Source: JAGVYE01 sp964502785 (GTDB taxonomy: Archaea > Nanobdellota > Nanobdellia > Woesearchaeales > GW2011-AR9). Taken from it: 21,674 nucleotides of DNA. A program made the translations under genes and the position numbers. The notes under the pieces are model-generated. The model searched no databases. It was not told where the DNA came from and worked only from the letters and a program-made list of their open reading frames with translations. The DNA is taken from assembly GCA_964502785.1 (NCBI GenBank), contig CAZCXW010000020.1, forward strand, positions 1 to 21,674, given 5' to 3'. Positions 6,572 through 12,602 of the stretch are shown here, one piece after another. The first letter of the stretch is position 1. Each line of letters starts with the position of its first letter.

Positions 6572-6951
6572 TTTTTCTCCAATCTGAGGATGGTTACAAT
6601 TAATATGTAAGTCACGATTAAAATAATAACCTGAATGATTCCTGAAATGGGGGAATCTGAGGGCATTACCTGTAATTCAATGAGCAATGCTCCGAGCAAC
6701 GCCGCAGCATAGATGGGAAGAAAGGCGAGCCATGGTTTCATCCCGATAAAGTCTTTCCATAAAGGAATGCAAATAATAAAAAATGCTGTTGCCCCAATCA
6801 GTGTTGCTCTAATCTGATCTTCCATAGGGTACAAAAAAACATACACAAAATGGATAACAAGGTACAAAAAGATTAACGCAAGGATTATTTTTCCATGCTC
6901 CAACCATCTTTGTTCTGTCTTCTCTGTATTTTCTTTTAATTTCAAGTTCAT
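6568..6951 (-). CDS. Unknown four-helix membrane protein A, paralogue of the next gene's C-terminal half
   Basis: 127 residues: a charged N-terminal tail (1-20), then four hydrophobic segments (about 22-42, 47-65, 72-92, 103-123). Conserved with the C-terminal half of the following gene: IRATLIGATAFFI, DFIGMKPWLAFLPIYAAALLGALL. The Lys-Pro-Trp and Pro-Ile-Tyr positions in a loop and helix start may be functional. I do not know the family. ATGA overlaps at 6948-6951 (with fba) and 6568-6571 (with protein B) show tight translational coupling, so the two paralogues are probably made together, perhaps as a heteromer (inference). Confidence 0.85.
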   Translation of the reverse strand: MNLKLKENTEKTEQRWLEHGKIILALIFLYLVIHFVYVFLYPMEDQIRATLIGATAFFIICIPLWKDFIGMKPWLAFLPIYAAALLGALLIELQVMPSDSPISGIIQVIILIVTYILIVTILRLEKK

Positions 6952-7862
6952 CCTTTTTTCACACTTCGAAATAAGCGTATCCTCTCTTCAACTACTATTT
7001 GGATATTCTCTCTCGCTGGAGCTAAAATGTGGCGAGGATCAAAATCATGCGGTGTTTTCTTTAGGAATTTCCGCACCCCGGCATCAAATGCTAAGCGCAA
7101 ATCGGTATCAGTATTAATTTTTGTAATTCCATTCTTGATAGCAAGACAAATTTGGGAATCTGGGACTCCCTGCGCTTTTGGGAGCTGCGCTCCGTATTTC
7201 TCTGCTTCCCGGACCATTTTTAATGACACACCGCTGGCGCCATGCAAAACAAGAGGAATTTTAACTCTATTTTTAATTTGCCGCAGAATATCTTGCCGTA
7301 GCGCTGCTTTTTTATGAAATTTATACGCGCCGTGAGAAGTTCCGAGAGCCACGGCCAGAAAATCGCAGCCTGTCCTTTCCACAAATTCTTGCGCTTTCAT
7401 AGGATCGGTATATAAAATATTTCTTGATTCTATGGCATCTTCCGCGCCGCCGATTGTTCCTAATTCCGCTTCCACAGACACATTTTTTTTATGCGCAAGA
7501 GCAACAATTTTTTTTGTGATACCGACGTTTTCTTCAAAATCTAAATGCGATCCATCAAACATGACAGAAGAATATCCGCTGTTAATCGCTTTTATGATGA
7601 TTTCCATATTTCTTCCGTGATCGAGATGGAACGCGACAGGAATCTTTGCTGTTTCAGAAGCTGTATAGGCTAAACAGCGTAAATAAGCCATTCCTGCATA
7701 TGCTAATGCGCCTTCAGAAGTGGCAAGAATAATCGGAGATTTTAATTTTTCCGCTGCGGCAACAACTCCCTGGACAATTTCCAAATTATTGATATTAAAA
7801 TGCCCTACCGCATATTTTCCCTGTTGCGCTTTGAGAAGAATCGTTTTAGTGGAAGCGAACAT
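6948..7862 (-). CDS. fba: Class II fructose-1,6-bisphosphate aldolase
   Basis: Zinc-dependent aldol cleavage of fructose-1,6-bisphosphate to dihydroxyacetone phosphate and glyceraldehyde-3-phosphate, and the reverse. 304 residues. Class II motifs are present in order: FHLDHG (D81 catalytic, H82 zinc ligand), SVEAELGTIGG (119-129, acidic ligand region), ALGTSHGAY (H177), LVLHGASG (H207) and KINTDTDLR. Most archaea use class I-type aldolase or FBP aldolase/phosphatase, so this bacterial type suggests transfer. Related aldolases act on tagatose-bisphosphate, so substrate is inferred. It starts 1 nt after the kinase stop and its stop overlaps the next ATG, placing it second in the operon. Confidence 0.93.
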   Translation of the reverse strand: MFASTKTILLKAQQGKYAVGHFNINNLEIVQGVVAAAEKLKSPIILATSEGALAYAGMAYLRCLAYTASETAKIPVAFHLDHGRNMEIIIKAINSGYSSVMFDGSHLDFEENVGITKKIVALAHKKNVSVEAELGTIGGAEDAIESRNILYTDPMKAQEFVERTGCDFLAVALGTSHGAYKFHKKAALRQDILRQIKNRVKIPLVLHGASGVSLKMVREAEKYGAQLPKAQGVPDSQICLAIKNGITKINTDTDLRLAFDAGVRKFLKKTPHDFDPRHILAPARENIQIVVEERIRLFRSVKKG

Positions 7863-7863
7863 C

Positions 7864-8889
7864 TTAAAACCTCATCGCTGTTTTTGATTGGTAAACTTTA
7901 TCTTTAACAACTTCTGCGCTGGAAAAAGTCCGTGGAAAAAATTTGGGATGTGCTTTAAGGATTTTACGCATTATTAGCAAATACATTAATCCTTCTTGTG
8001 GGCCAATCTTCTGCAGCACGGATGCTGCATTTAATGTTCCCCAGCGCATGGCTTCCTGAATATCATGTTTATACAGCAATGCGGATAAAAATCCAGTCGA
8101 ATAGGCATCCCCACATCCGGTCCTTTCGATGACAGGAACATCATAAATGGGACAATACCAATGATCTTTTCCGGCATATGCATACGAGCCATCTGGACCA
8201 TCGGTAATGACTACTGTTTTTGGCCCGCAGCGGTAAAGACTTTCCAGAAGAAATGGGAAGTCTCTCTTTTGGCTATGCAATAATTCCTGCGCTTCTTCGG
8301 TATTGACGAATAAAACTGTCGTTTTCTTCAAAAAGGGGGTTAGTTTTTGTATTCCAAGGTTGATTTGATGTGTTCCGGGGTTAAAACCGAGTTCAGCGTT
8401 CGTTTTTTCCAGATAATGCAATAATGGAGAAAATATTTTTTCACTGCCTTGGCCCATGGATGTGAGATAAACATATCTAGCTTTTGCTAACGAAGGAAAT
8501 TGATATTTTCGTGGCTCATGATGCACTAGAATAGTACGTTCTGCATGGTAGTAGAGAACAACACTATAATTTGTTTTTTGCCCTTTTTTTAAATAAAAGT
8601 AGGTGGTAGCCACATTATTTTCTTTCAGGGCATGGCGCAACTTCCGACCTTGATCATCTTTGCCTACTTCGGCATATAAAGCAGAGCGCAATCCTAGTCT
8701 GCTTGCGCCAATCGCGAGGTTCCCGGCGTTTCCGCCGATTAACTTATCCACCCGCTCAATCGCTAACTTTGTGCCAAATTTAAAGTCTAAATGATACTTA
8801 TGGTCTGCTGTTTTATGGACAGATGCCGCTTCATCTACCCGTACAAAAACATCTTCCGTCACATCACCTATGGAAATGAGATCAAACAC
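7864..8889 (-). CDS. PfkB-family carbohydrate kinase
   Basis: ATP-dependent kinase of the ribokinase/PfkB fold, 341 residues. Signature 1: IGGNAGNLAIGASRLG (51-66). Signature 2: ERTGCGDAYSTGF (255-267), with catalytic D261; the usual TTGAGDxF is RTGCGDAY. An N-terminal ISIGDVTEDVF strand is typical. The C-terminus has a basic extension (about 310-341). The substrate cannot be read from sequence: fructose-6-phosphate, ribose, a nucleoside or another sugar are all possible; being first in an operon with fba makes a phosphofructokinase-like role attractive (inference). The start is GTG at 8889, chosen because a Shine-Dalgarno GAGGT (8897-8901) lies 7 nt upstream, unlike the leaderless genes around it. 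Confidence 0.9.
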   Translation of the reverse strand: MFDLISIGDVTEDVFVRVDEAASVHKTADHKYHLDFKFGTKLAIERVDKLIGGNAGNLAIGASRLGLRSALYAEVGKDDQGRKLRHALKENNVATTYFYLKKGQKTNYSVVLYYHAERTILVHHEPRKYQFPSLAKARYVYLTSMGQGSEKIFSPLLHYLEKTNAELGFNPGTHQINLGIQKLTPFLKKTTVLFVNTEEAQELLHSQKRDFPFLLESLYRCGPKTVVITDGPDGSYAYAGKDHWYCPIYDVPVIERTGCGDAYSTGFLSALLYKHDIQEAMRWGTLNAASVLQKIGPQEGLMYLLIMRKILKAHPKFFPRTFSSAEVVKDKVYQSKTAMRF

Positions 8890-8896
8890 TTTACAT

Positions 8897-8901
8897 ACCT
8901 C
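8897..8901 (-). promoter_or_regulatory. Ribosome binding site deciding a GTG start
   Basis: GAGGT on the minus strand, 7 nt before GTG 8889. The ATG immediately after it (8896) runs straight into TAA, so GTG is the working start of the kinase gene. Confidence 0.6.
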
Positions 8902-8922
8902 TTTTTAACTAGGAAAGAAAAG

Positions 8923-8935
8923 GGCTATTTTAATG
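8923..8935 (-). promoter_or_regulatory. TATA-like element of the sugar-phosphate operon
   Basis: CATTAAAATAGCC on the minus strand. A start about 25 nt downstream would give a leader of about 15 nt, long enough to hold the GAGGT site. It would serve all six genes from the kinase to rpe. Confidence 0.45.
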
Positions 8936-8985
8936 TTTTTATTGAATCGCGGTTGTTTGTGATTATATAAACTATCTGCGTTAGG

Positions 8986-8996
8986 TTTAAATATAT
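8986..8996 (+). promoter_or_regulatory. TATA box of the unknown 163-residue protein gene
   Basis: TTTAAATATAT centred about 25 nt before the ATG at 9016, which predicts a leaderless transcript. Confidence 0.6.
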
Positions 8997-9015
8997 CTTT
9001 TTCATAGATTTTCGT

Positions 9016-9507
9016 ATGGTTGAACCCCTCAAGAAAAAACAACTCAAGAAACTGCAAAAGATGCCTGAAATCGCGGCTGATTCTTTAGATAAGATTGTTT
9101 TCGAAGAGCAAAAGCTCATTTCGTTCCAGCCATCTGGTTACCTTGATGACAAAAAGAGCCTGGCGGGAATAGAATATAAAAAACCAGAAGGAACAGACCC
9201 CACTAAAATATATATCACAAAATCAGTCAATGAATCCAAACTTAATAAATTTAATAGCAAGCTTTCCATTCCAATACAGGAACTGCCCTCAAAATCGTAT
9301 GAAGAAACGTTAATCAGACATTTCTTAGCATCTCCCAAGGCTAATGAAAATTCTCTGAAAGCAGATAAGGAAGGAGGAGATTCCGGTATACGTATTTATC
9401 AGAAATTCGTACAGGAAACAGAGGAAAATACTCGGAAAATTGAATCTTCCGCGTTTGCAAAGTTCTCTCGCCCGAAAAGAAAATATTCTCGTAAAAATGA
9501 TTTTTGA
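9016..9507 (+). CDS. Unknown basic soluble protein, 163 residues
   Basis: I do not recognise a family. It is rich in Lys, Glu and Ser with no membrane segment; the N-terminus is a basic amphipathic helix (LKKKQLKKLQKM) and the C-terminus is very basic (FSRPKRKYSRKNDF), which would suit nucleic-acid or membrane-surface contact (inference). A well-placed TATA box gives a leaderless ATG start and supports it as a real gene. It diverges from the sugar-phosphate operon, and the hairpin array begins 48 nt after its stop codon. Confidence 0.75.
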   Translation: MVEPLKKKQLKKLQKMPEIAADSLDKIVFEEQKLISFQPSGYLDDKKSLAGIEYKKPEGTDPTKIYITKSVNESKLNKFNSKLSIPIQELPSKSYEETLIRHFLASPKANENSLKADKEGGDSGIRIYQKFVQETEENTRKIESSAFAKFSRPKRKYSRKNDF

Positions 9508-9554
9508 TAAAGAGTTATTAAAGAAGAAGGTTAATATTTGACTTAATGGCTATT

Positions 9555-9775
9555 GTCAAAGAAAACAGCCCACCACCGGTCAGAGACCGGATGGCACAAA
9601 GAAATGTCGCGCATTTCTTGTGCAAGAAATCAGCGGATTTCTTTGCATGCTCGCTTCGCTCGGGGCGGTTTTCTGACTCACAAAAACATTGTTTTTGGAT
9701 CCAAAAGCCAGAGCTTTTTGGCTCCCAGAATTTTCCACGTTGAAGCCACCAGTCATAGACTGGTGGAAAATTCTG
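9555..9775 (+). repeat. Tandem hairpin element, probable non-autonomous mobile element or structured RNA
   Basis: About 220 nt made almost wholly of consecutive inverted repeats. CCGGTC-AGA-GACCGG (9576-9590); GCACAAAGAAATG pairing with CATTTCTTGTGC (9594-9623, one bulge); TGCAAGAAATC pairing with GATTTCTTTGCA (9621-9647); CAAAAAC-ATT-GTTTTTG (9681-9697); CCAAAAGC-CAGA-GCTTTTTGG (9701-9721); and CAGAATTTTCCAC (9726-9738) with GTGGAAAATTCTG (9763-9775), enclosing the competing CCACCAGTC-ATA-GACTGGTGG (9746-9766). It opens with GTCAAAGAAAACAG (9555-9568), repeated inverted at 19639-19652. Terminal hairpins recall IS200/IS605 ends, but no transposase is present. Short frames across it lack protein-like composition. 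Confidence 0.7.
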
Positions 9776-10430
9776 AGGATTTTAACGTCAATAAGCTTTG
9801 ATGGGCTTTCACGAGATTCTCCTCTTTGACATAAAGCAAAACATCAGGAAATGTGTAAAAGATCTGTTCAATATTGATATCGAGCATCGCTAATTCACTG
9901 GTCACTCTGGCGATAATTCCTTTTATTTTACGGACATCCCCAGAAAAATGGAGACGGATCTCTGAAAGATTCTTCTGCATTTCTACTACGTGAGAAGAAG
10001 GGAAGAGTTTTAGTTTGAATTCAAGATCTTTTTGGTTTACAAACAGGGAAATCGTTTCTTTTCCCTTGAGGAGACGGACATTATCTTTCAGTTTCTGTTC
10101 GTTCAGAAAATCTTGAGCAATGACCTTAAAGAGAGCATCCTTTATGACAATCATAGTAACATTATCTTTAGTAGAAATAAGCATCTTTGAAAACGCTTCT
10201 TTCGATTCTTTAGAATTTAAGATGGAGATATCTTCTAAATCGTAACGGCGGATGGCGCTAATGATCGCATCTAGCGAGTAGGGTAATAAATGTTCTTTCA
10301 ACAAAACCTGGGCCAGTGCTCTGGTGTTAATAACTTCTCGTTTCAAACACTTCTGCAAAGCCATATCTTTATCGAGAATAGCGGCAATCTCCTGGTTAAC
10401 ACTTTTCATAATTTGCCTGCTAATAAACAT
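9753..10430 (-). CDS. HTH plus ACT-like domain regulator
   Basis: 225 residues. The N-terminal third (about 1-70) is helical and HTH-like (REVINTRALAQVLLKEHLLPYSLDAIISAIRRYDL). The C-terminal third (about 150-220) has an ACT-like beta-alpha-beta pattern: LSEIRLHFSGDVRKIKGIIARVTSELAMLDINIEQIFYTFPDVLLYVKEENLVKAHQSLL, as in archaeal ACT regulators; ligand unknown. The start may be ATG 10430 or ATG 10409; a T-rich TATA-like stretch near 10440 slightly favours 10409 with a short leader. The final codons (SSEFSTSL) and stop lie inside the hairpin element, so the native C-terminus may have been replaced when that element arrived. Confidence 0.82.
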   Translation of the reverse strand: MFISRQIMKSVNQEIAAILDKDMALQKCLKREVINTRALAQVLLKEHLLPYSLDAIISAIRRYDLEDISILNSKESKEAFSKMLISTKDNVTMIVIKDALFKVIAQDFLNEQKLKDNVRLLKGKETISLFVNQKDLEFKLKLFPSSHVVEMQKNLSEIRLHFSGDVRKIKGIIARVTSELAMLDINIEQIFYTFPDVLLYVKEENLVKAHQSLLTLKSSEFSTSL

Positions 10431-10510
10431 CCCCCTTAAAAATGTTGCTATCTCCTCTCAGACTTCCTTGCGTCATTAAACTTCTATTTCATTCAAAGTT
10501 ATCATAAGCT

Positions 10511-10520
10511 ATTTAAATAC
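10511..10520 (+). promoter_or_regulatory. TATA box of the membrane ArsR-like regulator
   Basis: ATTTAAATAC centred 25 nt before the ATG at 10540, predicting a leaderless transcript. Confidence 0.6.
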
Positions 10521-10539
10521 TATTTTTATCTATGCATAT

Positions 10540-11205
10540 ATGGTGAAAAGCAATTTCCTTTTAGTGGACCTCAATGAAGCAAAGACGAAGAAATTGGCGG
10601 AAACAATTACCAGTGATACGAGCAGGAAGATCCTCAATCATTTAGCGGAGAAAGAAGATACGGAAGCGAGTATTGCGCAGGAGTTAAACCTGCCTATTTC
10701 CACAGTTCATTATCATCTGCAGAAGCTTCAGGAAGCTCATTTAGTTATTGTTGAAGAATTTCATTATTCTGCCAAAGGAAGAGAAGTTAATCATTATAAG
10801 TTGGCGAATAAGTATATTATTATTGCGCCGCAGCACGTTTCAGGCTTGAAAGAAAAGCTTAAGGGGATTCTTCCCGTTGCTTTTGCTACAACGGCGATTG
10901 CTCTTCTCTTGAAATTTCTCCAAGAATCTCAAATAACAAAAGGATTTGCGGTGGAAAGTGCGCCCGTTCTGAACGGGGCGATGGATAGCGTCAGCCAAGA
11001 GGCATTACGCATTGGCGTGGAAGAAGTTAAAAAGGAAACGGCGGCCAAAGTTTCTGAAGAAGCACTGGCGCAAACTACTGCTTTTGGTCAGCAGCAACTA
11101 TCGCAAAGTCCAGATATTGCGTTTTGGTTTTTAATTGGAAGTTTTACCGCAATTGTGCTTTATTTACTATTTTTAATAGTTCAAGAAAAATTAAGAAAAA
11201 AATAA
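10540..11205 (+). CDS. Membrane-tethered ArsR-like winged-helix regulator
   Basis: 221 residues. Residues 15-95 are an ArsR-type wHTH: SDTSRKILNHLAEKEDTEASIAQELNLPISTVHYHLQKL (recognition helix about 53-63), then a wing with GREVNHYKL. Two hydrophobic segments follow, about 109-127 (GILPVAFATTAIALLLKFL) and 191-214 (DIAFWFLIGSFTAIVLYLLF), separated by a helical, Glu/Ala-rich loop that would lie outside the cell if the HTH is cytoplasmic. This layout is frequent in archaea and suggests a sensor that acts on DNA from the membrane; signal and targets are unknown. Leaderless ATG start supported by the TATA box. It converges on the DUF4349 gene, stops 6 nt apart. Confidence 0.88.
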   Translation: MVKSNFLLVDLNEAKTKKLAETITSDTSRKILNHLAEKEDTEASIAQELNLPISTVHYHLQKLQEAHLVIVEEFHYSAKGREVNHYKLANKYIIIAPQHVSGLKEKLKGILPVAFATTAIALLLKFLQESQITKGFAVESAPVLNGAMDSVSQEALRIGVEEVKKETAAKVSEEALAQTTAFGQQQLSQSPDIAFWFLIGSFTAIVLYLLFLIVQEKLRKK

Positions 11206-11211
11206 ATCAAC

Positions 11212-12104
11212 TTATCTTCTGCGCACTTTCTTTACGATGTACCATATTAATCCACCAATTATAACGTAGGGAATAACCACAAACAGCAGACTGAGGATTA
11301 AATTGACACTAAACATAAAGTATTGCAGAAGCTCTGAAATCCGCACAAAGAAGACATTCGTGAACACGGATGGTTTTTCTTGAAGGGCAATATTTAACAT
11401 TGAATACGTGACTTGCCGATCCGTATTTTTCTGAATATTTTCCAGATTTTCAATGGTTCTTTTAAGATCCTGGATACGGTCAATTAACTGCAGTTTTTCT
11501 TCTACGGTTTTGGCTTCATTAGAAAGGATTTCGTACTGNNNNNNNNNNGGCGAAGTTTTTCTTTCTCGCTTTTAATTTGAGCGTCTATTTGAACGTATGA
11601 ATCAGTAGCATCATAGGCGTCTTTATTGAACGAAACAATGGTGCCGATATCTTTTAATTGGTTCAAAATGGATTCTGCTTTATCTGCTTCAACGCGAAGT
11701 TGATACCACCCATGATAAGCAGCTCTTGTTCCAGTCCCGTATTTATTGATATTTTCATTGGTTATCATTGAATCTGTAGATTGAACGATAGAACGCAGCT
11801 GTTTATCCGCTTCCCAGAATTCTCCCCTTTCGACCTCGCTTGTCAAATGGTTGTTGCGGATAATTTTTTGATTCGGCGCGGATTCTTGATTTTGAAAAGA
11901 AGGCGCAGCTTTATTATATCCAGCATATAATACTTGGTCAACAGCTAGTGCTTCCGGCGCAGCAATCCCTCCTGAAGTTCTATACGTTTGGTACGTTGGC
12001 AGGAATCCTTCATCAAAGCTTTTCATGAGAAAAAAAGCTCCAAACAAAAGGACAATGCCAATCAAAGCATATTTTTTCCAATTAGATTCATTTTGTGGGT
12101 TCAT
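11212..12104 (-). CDS. DUF4349 membrane protein, interrupted by an assembly gap
   Basis: The N-terminal part (11549-12104) and the C-terminal part (11212-11538) are one gene split by ten Ns. N-terminal membrane anchor (YALIGIVLLFGAFFLM, about 11-28), then the DUF4349 core with LRVEADKAESILNQLKDIGTIVSFNKDAYDATDSYVQIDAQI, a coiled coil (YEILSNEAKTVEEKLQLIDR...), the strand QVTYSMLNIALQEK and a C-terminal membrane helix with basic end (VKKVRRR). DUF4349 function is unknown. The true gap must be 3n+2 nt to keep frame, so ten Ns is a placeholder. Start: ATG 12104 is preferred over ATG 12113 because GGAGATGAT (12109-12117, minus) is a near-perfect Shine-Dalgarno at the right distance from it. The gap may hide only a few codons. 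Confidence 0.88.
11539..11548. other. Assembly gap of ten Ns
   Basis: Ten Ns inside the DUF4349 coding region. The frames on the two sides differ by an amount that ten bases cannot reconcile, so the number is nominal. Confidence 0.97.
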
Positions 12105-12147
12105 GTTTATCATCTCCGATAGTTATAATCGGTGAATAATTTAGAGG

Positions 12148-12156
12148 TATATAAAG
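12148..12156 (-). promoter_or_regulatory. TATA box of the DUF4349 gene
   Basis: CTTTATATA on the minus strand. A start about 25 nt downstream gives a leader of about 20 nt carrying the GGAGATGAT ribosome binding site, in contrast to the leaderless genes nearby. Confidence 0.6.
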
Positions 12157-12209
12157 TGTTCAAAGAATTCGAAAGGAATTGAAGTTATAGGTATGGTTCC
12201 TGCTCAATC

Positions 12210-12572
12210 TCAAATAATCTTCTTTAGTTTATCTATTTTTATGGCAAAAACATCTCTTTTTGATTTCTTCATAAGACCATCGAGAAATATTATTTCCTTT
12301 TTGAAATGAGCTAATAGGTTCATGTTTTTTTGGCAATGTTGCATTAATTTATTTCCTGACATACGAGCAAAAGGAGATTTTTCTTGCAATGCCTCAATTT
12401 GGGGGATCATACCAGGATGTAATATAATAACTCCTTTTTGCACCCCTTCAGCATATATTTTTCCTAAAACTTCTAACTCTTCCCGATCTTGTTCTGTTTC
12501 GTACGGTAATGAACCACAGCTTTTAATAACAACAAAGCCTGACAGTAATCCTATTGTTCTTGGAATGCTCAT
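12210..12572 (-). CDS. Unknown small protein, 120 residues
   Basis: I do not recognise it. The start is ATG 12572 (MSIPRTIGLL) rather than the TTG three codons earlier, since TTATAAATTC (12591-12600) lies 25 nt upstream and predicts a leaderless mRNA. There is an N-terminal hydrophobic stretch (TIGLLSGFVVIKSCG) too short and interrupted to call a membrane helix confidently, then a mixed alpha/beta region and a Lys-rich C-terminus (KKSKRDVFAIKIDKLKKII). Cysteines and histidines (HPG, QHCQKN) do not form a known metal motif. It lies 30 nt downstream of aspS on the same strand, but the TATA box at 12591-12600 suggests separate transcription. Confidence 0.65.
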   Translation of the reverse strand: MSIPRTIGLLSGFVVIKSCGSLPYETEQDREELEVLGKIYAEGVQKGVIILHPGMIPQIEALQEKSPFARMSGNKLMQHCQKNMNLLAHFKKEIIFLDGLMKKSKRDVFAIKIDKLKKII

Positions 12573-12590
12573 GTATAGCAAAATGCGCTA

Positions 12591-12600
12591 GAATTTATAA
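12591..12600 (-). promoter_or_regulatory. TATA box of the 120-residue protein gene
   Basis: TTATAAATTC on the minus strand, 25 nt before ATG 12572; it decides the start. Confidence 0.55.
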
Positions 12601-12602
12601 AA

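Noticed and set aside
9555..9775. CRISPR array
   Set aside because: The hairpins differ from one another in sequence and spacing; there are no identical direct repeats with unique spacers and no cas genes nearby.
9546..9801. Two overlapping plus-strand frames of 65 and 82 codons across the hairpin array
   Set aside because: They are made of palindromes, lack a ribosome binding site or TATA box at leaderless distance, and run into the ACT-like gene. They are by-products of the repeat.
11502..11548. C-terminus STKSFLMKPKP of the DUF4349 protein read straight through the Ns
   Set aside because: It results from reading the wrong frame after a gap of nominal length; the other frame gives the expected coiled coil and membrane helix.
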